Of a DNA stretch of 10,324 bases, positions 1-6,655 are shown one piece after another (within the stretch, counting starts at the first letter, position 1; each line of letters starts with the position of its first letter). The DNA is from an uncultured Nitrososphaerota archaeon (GTDB lineage: Bacteria > Bacillota > Clostridia > Oscillospirales > Ruminococcaceae), in contig CAKXAF010000069.1 in NCBI GenBank assembly GCA_934869045.1, forward strand, positions 1-10,324. Reading direction: 5' to 3'. The notes beneath the pieces are model-generated. The model was not told the origin of the DNA. It ran no database searches and saw only the letters and a list, made by a program, of their open reading frames with translations. The position numbers and the translations under genes are program-made.

Positions 1-750
1 TTCCGCATTCATTGCCAATTCCATCTCCTGGTAAAACGGCTCTTTCCGCTCTTCCTTTTCCAAAGAGGCGGATACATCCGGCTCGCTGGCCTTTTTGGAC
101 ACTTGGCGCTCTACATCCCGGACGGATAATCCTTTTTCCGCAGCAGTTTTGGCAATGCGGATCATTTCCTCCCGATTTTCCATTCCCGCCAAAGCCTTGA
201 CATGGCCGGCTGAAAGCTGTCCGTTTTTCAAATACGGGCGAATTTCCTCCGGCACGTTCAAAAGCCTGAGGCAGTTTGCAACGGCGGATCGGGATTTTCC
301 GACACGCTTCGCCACCTGATCCTGAGTCATCCCATAGGTCATCATCAGTTCCCGGTAACCAGATGCCTCTTCTAAAGGATTCAGATCCTGCCGCTGAAGG
401 TTTTCAATCAGCGCCAGTTCCATCACTTCGGTTTCCGTCATATCCTTTACGACTGCAGGCACCTCGACGAGGCCCACCATTCGGGCCGCCCGCCAGCGCC
501 TTTCCCCAGCCACCAGCTGATAGCCTCCGGTTTCCAGGCGGCGGACCAGCAGCGGCTGGATAATCCCGTGTTCCCGAATGGAATCCGCAAGTTCTGAAAG
601 GGCCTGTTCGTCGAATTCCTTTCGCGGCTGATTCCGGTTGGGTTCGATTTCACTGAGCCGCAGCATAACGCCGCTGTCCTGGCTGGAACCGGTATCATTA
701 TCCAGAAACAGTGCGTCCAAACCTTTTCCAAGGCCGGATTTTTTCGCCAT
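1..750 (-). CDS. parB: ParB/Spo0J chromosome-partitioning CTPase (3' end cut by window edge)
   Basis: Centromere-binding protein that loads at parS, spreads as a CTP-dependent DNA clamp, stimulates ParA and recruits SMC. The visible 250 residues begin MAKKSGLGKGLDALF. The LGKGLDALF stretch (residues 7-15) is the typical N-terminal ParA-contacting motif. The CTP-binding motifs follow: GERRWRA at 82-88 and ENLQRQDLNPLEEA at 116-129. A helix-turn-helix region spans about 141-164, containing GKSR. The Arg in GKSR is the parS-specific residue, whereas the paralogue at 1730-2533 has Gln there. The dimerisation domain at the C-terminus (about 40 residues by family length) lies outside the window, so the gene is partial only because of the cut. 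The ATG is 1 nt after the parA stop and is preceded by GGAAGGA, so the two are co-transcribed and probably translationally coupled. Family assignment is very secure. Confidence 0.96.
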   Translation of the reverse strand, partial: MAKKSGLGKGLDALFLDNDTGSSQDSGVMLRLSEIEPNRNQPRKEFDEQALSELADSIREHGIIQPLLVRRLETGGYQLVAGERRWRAARMVGLVEVPAVVKDMTETEVMELALIENLQRQDLNPLEEASGYRELMMTYGMTQDQVAKRVGKSRSAVANCLRLLNVPEEIRPYLKNGQLSAGHVKALAGMENREEMIRIAKTAAEKGLSVRDVERQVSKKASEPDVSASLEKEERKEPFYQEMELAMNAE

Positions 751-751
751 T

Positions 752-1528
752 TTATCCTTCCTTTCCGGAATTTGCCTTTAAAAGTTCTTTTGCGACTTCT
801 TGATACGCTACAGAGCCTTTCGACCATTTATCATAATAATAGACCGGCAGTCCATAGCTGGGCGCCTCTGAAAGGCGTACATTTCGGGGGATTGTGGCCT
901 TGTACACCTTGCCAGGAAAATGTTTTTTTACCTCTGCGACCACCTGTGTGGTCAGATTCAGCCGTCCATCATACATCGTCAGCAGGACGCCTTCGATTTC
1001 AATAGAAGGATTGTAAAGTTTTTTGACCTGCCGCACGGTTGCCATAAGCTGTGTCAATCCTTCAAGCGCATAGTATTCGCATTGAATTGGGATAAAGATG
1101 CTGTCAACTGCCGTAAGAGCATTTAGGGTGATCAGCCCCAGCGATGGGGGACAGTCAATTAAAATAAAATCATAAAAATCGCGGATTGGGGCAAGGGCAA
1201 TCTTCAATCGATTGATGCGGTCCTCCATCTCAACCAGTTCCACTTCTGCCCCAGCCAGTTCAATACTGGAAGGAATCACATCGATATTTTTGAATTCCGT
1301 TCCTACCCGGACATCCTCCACTCTTGCCTCACCGATCAAAAGATCGTAAGAGGTCTGTGCGACTTTTTTTGTTCGTATCCCAAGTCCACTGGTCGCATTT
1401 CCTTGGGGATCAATATCAACCAAAAGAACGGTTTTTTTTCTTGCACCGATACATGCAGCGAGATTGACAGCGGTAGTAGTCTTCCCGACGCCGCCTTTTT
1501 GGTTGGCAACCGCTATGATTTTCCCCAT
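752..1528 (-). CDS. parA: ParA/Soj chromosome-partitioning ATPase
   Basis: Deviant Walker-type ATPase of the ParABS system. It binds DNA non-specifically as an ATP dimer and is released by ParB, and in Firmicutes (Soj) it also modulates DnaA. The length of 258 residues is normal for the chromosomal form, which lacks the N-terminal HTH of plasmid ParAs. Visible motifs are the deviant Walker A KGGVGKTT at 11-18 with the signature Lys11, Walker A' VDIDPQGN at 37-44, and Walker B ILIDCPPSLG at 122-131. The ATG at 1528 has GAGGGTG a few bases upstream. A 201-bp gap separates it from noc and holds its own promoter and parS-like sites, so parA-parB is probably a separate two-gene operon, possibly autoregulated by ParB. 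The Soj/MinD family assignment is secure. Confidence 0.97.
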   Translation of the reverse strand: MGKIIAVANQKGGVGKTTTAVNLAACIGARKKTVLLVDIDPQGNATSGLGIRTKKVAQTSYDLLIGEARVEDVRVGTEFKNIDVIPSSIELAGAEVELVEMEDRINRLKIALAPIRDFYDFILIDCPPSLGLITLNALTAVDSIFIPIQCEYYALEGLTQLMATVRQVKKLYNPSIEIEGVLLTMYDGRLNLTTQVVAEVKKHFPGKVYKATIPRNVRLSEAPSYGLPVYYYDKWSKGSVAYQEVAKELLKANSGKEG

Positions 1529-1621
1529 GAAACACCCTCATTTGCCGCTTTTTCGCTCTTATTTTGGCGATCTGAAGGTTTTCTAACCTAAGTATGCCTT
1601 GAAACAAGAGTTTGTATTCTT

Positions 1622-1650
1622 ATTATAGCACACTTTTCAGTATTTTAAAA
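1622..1650 (-). promoter_or_regulatory. Predicted sigma-A promoter of parA-parB
   Basis: On the minus strand there is a perfect -10 TATAAT at 1622-1627, preceded by TGC, which makes an extended -10. Seventeen bases upstream lies a weak -35 (TTTTAA, 1645-1650). It sits about 95 nt before the parA ATG. The parS-like palindrome at 1666-1681 is just upstream of the -35, a position where ParB binding could affect initiation. That effect is inference. Confidence 0.65.
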
Positions 1651-1665
1651 GCCCTACACAAAAAA

Positions 1666-1681
1666 AGTTCCACGTGGAACA
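1666..1681. promoter_or_regulatory. parS-like ParB-binding site upstream of parA
   Basis: The 16-mer AGTTCCACGTGGAACA contains a perfect 14-bp palindrome (1667-1680) with the CACGTG core. It differs from the Bacillus-type consensus TGTTCCACGTGAAACA at two positions (first base and position 12). The location next to parAB and near the origin supports a real parS. Binding is not shown by sequence alone. Confidence 0.8.
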
Positions 1682-1723
1682 ATAAAGACGGTGGGATGTT
1701 CCACATGGAACATCCCACCGTCT
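1676..1723 (-). terminator. Rho-independent terminator of noc, with a parS-like apex
   Basis: An 18-bp perfect inverted repeat (1686-1703 with 1706-1723, two central bases) begins only six bases past the noc stop codon. On the minus strand the stem is followed by the T-rich run TTTATTGTT. This fits intrinsic termination of noc before the parA promoter. The stem is unusually long, and its inner 16 bases read as a parS-like sequence. Confidence 0.75.
1698..1713. promoter_or_regulatory. Degenerate parS-like site inside the noc terminator stem
   Basis: TGTTCCACATGGAACA matches the Bacillus-type parS except at positions 9 (A for G) and 12 (G for A), so the central CACGTG is broken to CACATG. Its centre is 32 bp from the centre of the palindrome at 1666-1681, close to three helical turns. 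It may be a weak second ParB site, or a relic absorbed into the terminator. Confidence 0.45.
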
Positions 1724-1729
1724 GCAAAA

Positions 1730-2533
1730 TTACGCGTGTATCGGAATTTTTACCAAATACTCGATACAACCATTTTCCTCCCGACGAACGGCCTCTGCTG
1801 CAATTCCTGCATTTTTCATGGTATCAATTGCCTTGTTAATGGTGTTTAAAAAGATTCTTACATCCTTTACAACGAAGACACGGCGTTTTGGTTCCTGCAC
1901 AGGCTTTTTTAAAGTGTGTTCGATATAAGCCTCCAGTTGACTGACATTCATCCGATTCCGTATTGCGTATTTCAGAATCTCCAGCCGTTTTTCTGGCTCC
2001 CGTATCTTTAAAAGAGCTCTGGCATGCCGTTCTGAAAGCCCGTTTTCCAAAATCAACTGCTGCTCTGTTTCTGTCAGCGTCAGCAGTCGAAGCTTATTGG
2101 CGATGGTGGACTGCGCCTTTCCCAGTTTCTGTGCCGCTTCCTCTTGGGTGACTCCCCATTCTGTGATCAGACTGCGAAGTGCCCGTGCCTCCTCAAAAAC
2201 GGAAAGATCCTGCCGCTGAATGTTCTCCAAAATTGCATAAATCGCCGACTGCCGGGCAGTGGTCTCAATTATAACCGCTGGGATTTGCTTCAGCCCCGCC
2301 TCTTTCGCCGCACGCAGCCGCCTTTCTCCAGACACAAGTTCATATTCCTTTCCAGGATTTTTGCGCACTGTAATTGGCTGAAGTACACCGTTCTCCCGAA
2401 TACTCGCCGCCAATCCTGCAAGTTCCTCTGCCCGGAATTCCTGCCTCGGCTGGGCGGGATTGGGGAGAATATCGCTGATTTCCAACAACACGACTCGGTT
2501 GATTGTCTTTTCCTTTGTAAAAATTCCCGCCAT
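1730..2533 (-). CDS. noc: Noc, nucleoid occlusion protein (ParB paralogue)
   Basis: DNA-binding CTPase of the ParB superfamily that marks the nucleoid and, in Bacillus, blocks FtsZ-ring assembly over DNA. It has 267 residues. CTP-pocket motifs are GERRLRAA at 69-76 and ENIQRQDLSVFEEA at 103-116. The recognition segment GKAQSTIANKLRLL at 138-151 carries Gln and Lys at the two positions that are Arg and Thr in classical ParB, the published Noc-type specificity pattern. The C-terminal part (about 217-267, RRVFVVKD ... EYLVKIPIHA) resembles the Noc C-terminal dimer domain. Lying between rsmG and parA matches noc position in Firmicutes. The ATG at 2533 is preceded by GGAGGAT. Relative to Bacillus Noc the N-terminal membrane-targeting segment is short (MAGIFTKEK), so membrane attachment is uncertain. 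A second ParB is the alternative. Confidence 0.88.
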   Translation of the reverse strand: MAGIFTKEKTINRVVLLEISDILPNPAQPRQEFRAEELAGLAASIRENGVLQPITVRKNPGKEYELVSGERRLRAAKEAGLKQIPAVIIETTARQSAIYAILENIQRQDLSVFEEARALRSLITEWGVTQEEAAQKLGKAQSTIANKLRLLTLTETEQQLILENGLSERHARALLKIREPEKRLEILKYAIRNRMNVSQLEAYIEHTLKKPVQEPKRRVFVVKDVRIFLNTINKAIDTMKNAGIAAEAVRREENGCIEYLVKIPIHA

Positions 2534-2569
2534 GTTGTCATCCTCCAGTCAAACTTGTCCTTTATCTGA

Positions 2570-2598
2570 AGTATACCACAACCGGGAAATTATTTCCA
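2570..2598 (-). promoter_or_regulatory. Predicted noc promoter
   Basis: On the minus strand the -10 is TATACT (2570-2575) preceded by TGG, an extended -10. The spacer is 17 bp and the -35 is TGGAAA (2593-2598). It lies 37 bp upstream of the noc ATG. The spacer contains ATTTCCCGG, and the -35 overlaps an inverted repeat, so the promoter looks equipped for repression. No strong terminator separates it from the rsmG region, so read-through from rsmG is possible. Confidence 0.6.
2585..2597. repeat. Operator-like inverted repeat in the noc promoter
   Basis: GGAAAT-T-ATTTCC is a perfect 6-1-6 inverted repeat over the -35 and upstream spacer of the predicted noc promoter. Its left arm belongs to a nine-base match (2582-2590, CCGGGAAAT) to one side of the Bacillus Noc-binding site ATTTCCCGGGAAAT. 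Its use as a Noc operator is inference. Confidence 0.35.
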
Positions 2599-2636
2599 GA
2601 ATTTTTCATCGCAGAAAAATCTGCTTTTCGACGATT

Positions 2637-3322
2637 CTACTGTCCAATTAAGGGCGCTTTTTTCATTTTTGCGGAGATACGGGGGAATTTTGCAGAAACC
2701 GGTCGAACTTTTCTAATCAATACAATAGCGCGGGAAGCGTCTTCTCTAAGACGAAAGCGCTGGACAGATTCTATTTCACCACCCAGCAGACCGATAGCGT
2801 ACCTTTTAGCGCGGCAAATAGGCCGCCAACCTTTACCAAGGGAAGGCAGTATTCCGCCAATTCCCGCAGGTTTGCCACTGCACGCGCTGTGGCAATCTCA
2901 AATTTTTCCCGAAACTCCGGCTTTTGACCCGCCTCTTCTGCTCTGGCATGGACACAATGAGCAGGGAGGGAAAGGGAACAACAAAGTTGCTCCAAAAAAT
3001 TGATCCGCTTTTGCAGACTGTCCAACAACGTCAATATGATATCCGGCCGTGCGAGGCACACCGGTACAGAAGGAAAACCTGCGCCAGTACCCACGTCAAT
3101 CAGCTTCGCCTCTTTCGGGATGTCAACAGCCTTCAAAAGAAGCAGGCTGTCTGCAAAATGCTTCACGACAATATCATCCGGCTCTGTAATAGCTGTCAAA
3201 TTTATTTTCTGGTTCCACTCTGCCAGCATTTCCGCATAGCAGTCTAATTTTTTTGCAAGTTCAACAGAATAAGGGAGCTGTTGTGCGGAACATATTTCTT
3301 TTAGATAGTTGAAATCAATCAT
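2637..3322 (-). pseudogene. rsmG: Frameshifted rsmG (16S rRNA G527 N7-methyltransferase)
   Basis: RsmG (GidB) methylates N7 of G527 in 16S rRNA using S-adenosylmethionine, and its loss is known to give low-level streptomycin resistance. Residues 1-174 are normal. They include NQKINLTAI at 37-45, the SAM-binding LIDVGTGAGFPSVP at 74-87, and DSLQKRINFL at 101-110. After ALKG (Gly174, codon 2801-2803) the frame runs nine more codons to a TAG at 2771. A 54-codon continuation in another frame (2640-2801, stop at 2637) reads YAIGLLGGEIESVQRF and then an RKVRP...KAPLIGQ tail, clearly an RsmG C-terminus. Compared with Bacillus RsmG, about 11 residues are missing at the junction, so a deletion of 3k+1 nt (31 or 34) explains both gap and frame. 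The 183-residue product would lack the last strands of the fold. The start overlaps mnmG by 8 nt, with AAGGAG upstream. A sequencing or assembly error cannot be excluded. Confidence 0.85.
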
Positions 3323-5198
3323 CTCTGCGTTCTCCTTTTTGTTCCAGCCAGATCAACAGGGCCGATATATCCGCTGGATTGACCCCGGAAATCCGCGCCG
3401 CCTGGCCGACGTCTGACGGCTGTACCCGATTCAGCTTCTCGCGCGCCTCCAGACGGAGGCCGGAAATTTCCGTGTAGTCAATAGAAGAAGGAAGCTTCTT
3501 TCCCTCCAATCGCTTTTGTTCCTCAACTTCCAACATCTGCTTTCGAATATACCCCTCATATTTCAGCTGGATTTCTACCTGCTCCCGCACCGAAAAGGGA
3601 AGGGCCGGCCGCTCCGGATCAAAGGGAGCCAGCTCATCATAGCTCAGCTGAGGACGGCGTATCAACTCTTCCAGTTTAGTCCCCGTGGTCAAAGGGGATG
3701 TTCCACGTGAAACAAGCAATTCGTTCAGTTCTGCTGACGGACTAATATTCCGTCTGGATATCCGCTGTTTTTCCAAACGGATCTGCTCCATTTTTTTCTG
3801 AAAATGCTGATATCGCTTCCCGGAAATCAGCCCGATCTCATATCCCAAGGGAGTCAGACGTTCATCCGCATTGTCCTGCCGCAAAATCAGCCGGAATTCA
3901 CTGCGCGAGGTCATCATACGGTAAGGATCCGAGCAGCCTTTGGTTACCAGGTCATCGATCAGTGTTCCGATATAAGAGGACGAGCGCGGCAAAGTAACCG
4001 GCGCTTTTCCCTGTACCCGCCGGGCGGCATTTATCCCGGCAATCAAGCCTTGTGCCGCCGCCTCTTCATAACCGGAGGTTCCGTTAAACTGGCCGGCTCC
4101 ATAAAGGCCTGCCATCTTTTTGAACTCCAGCGTTGCCCGAAGATCCAACGGGTCACAACAATCATATTCAATCGCATAGGCATTCCGCATGATCTCCAGA
4201 TTTTCAAACCCTTTGATCGTCCGCAGAAATCGAAGCTGTACGTCTTCAGGCAGGGAAGAGGACAATCCCTGCAAGTACATTTCCTGGGTATCCATCCCCA
4301 TTGGCTCCACAAAAAGCTGATGCCGGGGTTTATCCGCAAAACGGACGATTTTGTCCTCGATACTCGGGCAGTACCGTGGCCCGATCGCATGGATCCGGCC
4401 GCTGTAAATTGGGGATTTGTCCAGATTCTCCAAAATAATCCGATGTGTCTTCTCATTGGTATAGGCCATGTAGCAGCTCACCTGATTAGCCAAGGGTTCC
4501 TCCGTTTCAAAACTAAAAGGAACAATCGGTTCGTCGCCCTTCTGTTCTTCCAGCTGTTCCAAATCAATGCTGCGGCGATGGACCCGTGAAGGCGTACCCG
4601 TTTTAAAACGGCGCAGAAAAATTCCGTGTTCCGCCAAATCCGCCGTTAATCCAACTGCCGGGGCAACGCCATCCGGCCCACTGGGATAAGAGATTTCCCC
4701 AACGTGAATGACGCCATTCAAATAAGTCCCACTGGCGATAATTGCCGCCCCAACGGCATATTCGGCCCCCAAACGGGTCCGAATACCGGTGACTCTTCCT
4801 TTTTCCGCTAAAATTCCAACAACCTCATCCTGCTTAATCCGCAGATTCTCCTGGCCTTCCAACAGCTCTTTCACATATGTGTGATAAGCCCGGCGGTCAA
4901 TCTGGGCACGAAGGCTATGGACCGCCGGCCCATTTCCCAGATTCAGCATCCGGCTCTGAAGAAGCGTGTGGTCTGCGGCGATCCCCATCACGCCTCCCAA
5001 AGCATCAATTTCCCGGACCAGGTGCCCCTTTGCCGTTCCACCAATGGAAGGGTTGCAGGGAAGATTGGCAATTCCATCTAGCGTCAGCGTAAACAGGATC
5101 GTCGAAGCTCCCAGACGTGCGGCCGCCATAGCGGCTTCAACGCCTGCGTGCCCGCCGCCGATTACTGCGACGTCATATTGTCCCATTGGATATCCCAT
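3315..5198 (-). CDS. mnmG: MnmG (GidA), tRNA uridine-34 cmnm5 modification enzyme, FAD subunit
   Basis: With MnmE it installs the carboxymethylaminomethyl group on the wobble uridine (U34) of several tRNAs, using FAD, NADH and a methylene-tetrahydrofolate-derived carbon. The length of 627 residues is typical. It shows the FAD Rossmann motif GGGHAG at 14-19, Cys48 in LPCNPSIGG and Cys277 in GPRYCPS (the two catalytic-region cysteines of the family), and the signature AGQFNGTSGYEEAAAQG at 368-384. The C-terminal helical region contacts MnmE. The ATG at 5198 has AGGGGTG about five bases upstream. A second in-frame ATG at 5186 lacks that spacing. It follows mnmE by 10 nt and overlaps rsmG by 8 nt. 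Codons 496-500 contain an exact parS sequence, whose protein product is VSRGT. Confidence 0.98.
   Translation of the reverse strand: MGYPMGQYDVAVIGGGHAGVEAAMAAARLGASTILFTLTLDGIANLPCNPSIGGTAKGHLVREIDALGGVMGIAADHTLLQSRMLNLGNGPAVHSLRAQIDRRAYHTYVKELLEGQENLRIKQDEVVGILAEKGRVTGIRTRLGAEYAVGAAIIASGTYLNGVIHVGEISYPSGPDGVAPAVGLTADLAEHGIFLRRFKTGTPSRVHRRSIDLEQLEEQKGDEPIVPFSFETEEPLANQVSCYMAYTNEKTHRIILENLDKSPIYSGRIHAIGPRYCPSIEDKIVRFADKPRHQLFVEPMGMDTQEMYLQGLSSSLPEDVQLRFLRTIKGFENLEIMRNAYAIEYDCCDPLDLRATLEFKKMAGLYGAGQFNGTSGYEEAAAQGLIAGINAARRVQGKAPVTLPRSSSYIGTLIDDLVTKGCSDPYRMMTSRSEFRLILRQDNADERLTPLGYEIGLISGKRYQHFQKKMEQIRLEKQRISRRNISPSAELNELLVSRGTSPLTTGTKLEELIRRPQLSYDELAPFDPERPALPFSVREQVEIQLKYEGYIRKQMLEVEEQKRLEGKKLPSSIDYTEISGLRLEAREKLNRVQPSDVGQAARISGVNPADISALLIWLEQKGERRDD
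3699..3714. promoter_or_regulatory. Consensus parS site inside mnmG
   Basis: TGTTCCACGTGAAACA matches the Bacillus-type parS consensus at all 16 positions. It lies within mnmG codons 496-500, about 2 kb from the parA-proximal sites and about 6.6 kb from the right edge where the origin is expected. ParB genes in the same window make function very likely. Confidence 0.92.
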
Positions 5199-5208
5199 AC
5201 CAACACCC

Positions 5209-6576
5209 CTATTTTCCTACGCAAAACCGCGAAAATACCTGATCGACTACCGCATCGGTAACCTTTTCTCCCGTCAGCTCCAGCAGAGCTGAAATTACGC
5301 TTTCAATGGCAACATCTACAGCATCCAGGGTATAACCAGACTCCAGGGTGTCTATCGCCTCACGCAGGAGCGTCCAGGCCCGTTGCGCACAGTCAAACTG
5401 ACGGGTATTCGCCAGCAATGCACCCTCTGGAGAAATCGAATCCAGTTCTAACAATCTTATGATTTCCTTGCGAAGCTGATCAAGCCCGCTATTTTCTCGA
5501 GCAGATATTTCAACAACATGTTGAAATTTTGATATTATATACTCTTTGTCTATTTTTTGTTTTAAATCCGCCTTGTTGCAAACTGCGATCACCGGCAGGC
5601 CGTTCAGACGTTCCATCAGTGAGAAATCCTCCTGAGAAAAAGGGACAGATTCATCGAAAACCGCCAGTACCAGTCCTGCGGAGTCCAGTCGTTCCAGCGC
5701 TAAATCCACGCCAGCTTTTTCCACCACATCCTGTGTTTGCCGGATGCCGGCAGTATCAGCCAAGCGGAGGAGCACACCGTCCAGGTTCACCGTCTCCTCC
5801 ACAATATCCCGCGTAGTGCCGGCGATATCTGTGACGATGCTCTTCGGGCAGCCAGCCAGCAGATTCATCAGCGTGGATTTCCCAACATTGGGCTTTCCAA
5901 CAATGACGGTATCCACGCCTTCCCGCAGGATTTGGCCCCGGTCGAAGGTGTCCAGGAGCCCTCTCAACTCCTGCTCCGCTTTCCGCAGGGTATCTGCAGT
6001 ATCCTGGGATTCGATCGGGTCAATTTCTTCCTCGGGATAGTCGATATAAGCGGCAATATGCCCGCTTACCCCCAAAATCTCATCGGTAATCGTCCGGATC
6101 TTCCGATACAGGGAACCCTTCATGGCACTTCGCGCAGCGCGCAGCGCCTGATCATTGGCGGCAGAGATCAAGTCAGTCACGGCCTCCGCTTCTGTCAAAG
6201 AGAGCTTCCCATTGAGAAAGGCTCGCTTGGTAAACTCTCCCGGGCCTGCCAGAGAAGCCCCTGCCTTCAAGACTTCCCTCAGCACCCTCCTGCAAACGAG
6301 AAGGCCCCCGTGGCAGGAAAGCTCCACCACATCCTCGCCCGTGTAACTTTTGGGTCTGCGGAACACTGTGGCAATCACATCGTCGACCGGTCCCGCGTCA
6401 TCCCAAACAGAGCCAAAAGCTGCCGTATATCCTTTACGGGAACACAGGGGCTCGCCGGAAACCGGCCGGAACAGCCGGTCCGCCGTTTCAATGGCTCCGG
6501 GACCAGAAATGCGGATGACGCCAATTCCGCCGGGGGCGCAGGGAGTAGAAATCGCAGCGATAACTTTTTCGGCCAT
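5209..6576 (-). CDS. mnmE: MnmE (TrmE), tRNA modification GTPase
   Basis: Potassium-activated GTPase partner of MnmG in wobble-uridine modification. It has 455 residues. The N-terminal tetrahydrofolate-binding domain covers about 1-120, a helical domain brackets the G domain, and the C-terminus ends FCVGK with Cys452, the C[IV]GK signature. G-domain motifs are P-loop GKPNVGKS at 227-234, switch I segment DIAGTTRD at 250-257, DTAGIR at 274-279, and NKAD at 334-337. I chose the ATG at 6576 (MAEKVIAA) because AAGGA lies seven bases upstream. An in-frame TTG at 6582 would sit too close to that ribosome-binding site. The gene begins just after the jag terminator with no convincing promoter between, so its promoter may lie within jag or depend on read-through. 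mnmG follows by 10 nt. Confidence 0.97.
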   Translation of the reverse strand: MAEKVIAAISTPCAPGGIGVIRISGPGAIETADRLFRPVSGEPLCSRKGYTAAFGSVWDDAGPVDDVIATVFRRPKSYTGEDVVELSCHGGLLVCRRVLREVLKAGASLAGPGEFTKRAFLNGKLSLTEAEAVTDLISAANDQALRAARSAMKGSLYRKIRTITDEILGVSGHIAAYIDYPEEEIDPIESQDTADTLRKAEQELRGLLDTFDRGQILREGVDTVIVGKPNVGKSTLMNLLAGCPKSIVTDIAGTTRDIVEETVNLDGVLLRLADTAGIRQTQDVVEKAGVDLALERLDSAGLVLAVFDESVPFSQEDFSLMERLNGLPVIAVCNKADLKQKIDKEYIISKFQHVVEISARENSGLDQLRKEIIRLLELDSISPEGALLANTRQFDCAQRAWTLLREAIDTLESGYTLDAVDVAIESVISALLELTGEKVTDAVVDQVFSRFCVGK

Positions 6577-6612
6577 ATACAAATCCTTCCGACTTTATCA
6601 GACAATTCCTTC

Positions 6613-6650
6613 AAAAAACCTCTCCGGCGGGCCGGCCGCGGAGAGGTTTT
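6613..6650 (-). terminator. Rho-independent terminator after jag
   Basis: On the minus strand a 12-bp perfect stem (6615-6626 with 6639-6650, core CTCTCCG/CGGAGAG) encloses a 12-nt GC-rich loop and is followed by six T residues, four of them within the stem. It starts five bases beyond the jag stop codon and closes the rpmH-jag operon. The symmetric A and T runs could give weak activity in the other direction. Confidence 0.88.
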
Positions 6651-6655
6651 CCGTC

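Noticed and set aside
447..827. 126-codon minus-strand ORF across the parA-parB junction
   Set aside because: It is a shadow frame of parB and parA, both of which have full family motifs in their own frames.
2611..2624. GCAGA-AAAA-TCTGC hairpin downstream of rsmG as a terminator
   Set aside because: The stem is only 5 bp and on the minus strand it is followed by GATGAAAA, not a T-run.
3804..4589. 261-codon plus-strand ORF opposite mnmG
   Set aside because: It is the antisense of well-conserved mnmG, shows no recognisable motif or ribosome-binding site, and arises from codon bias.
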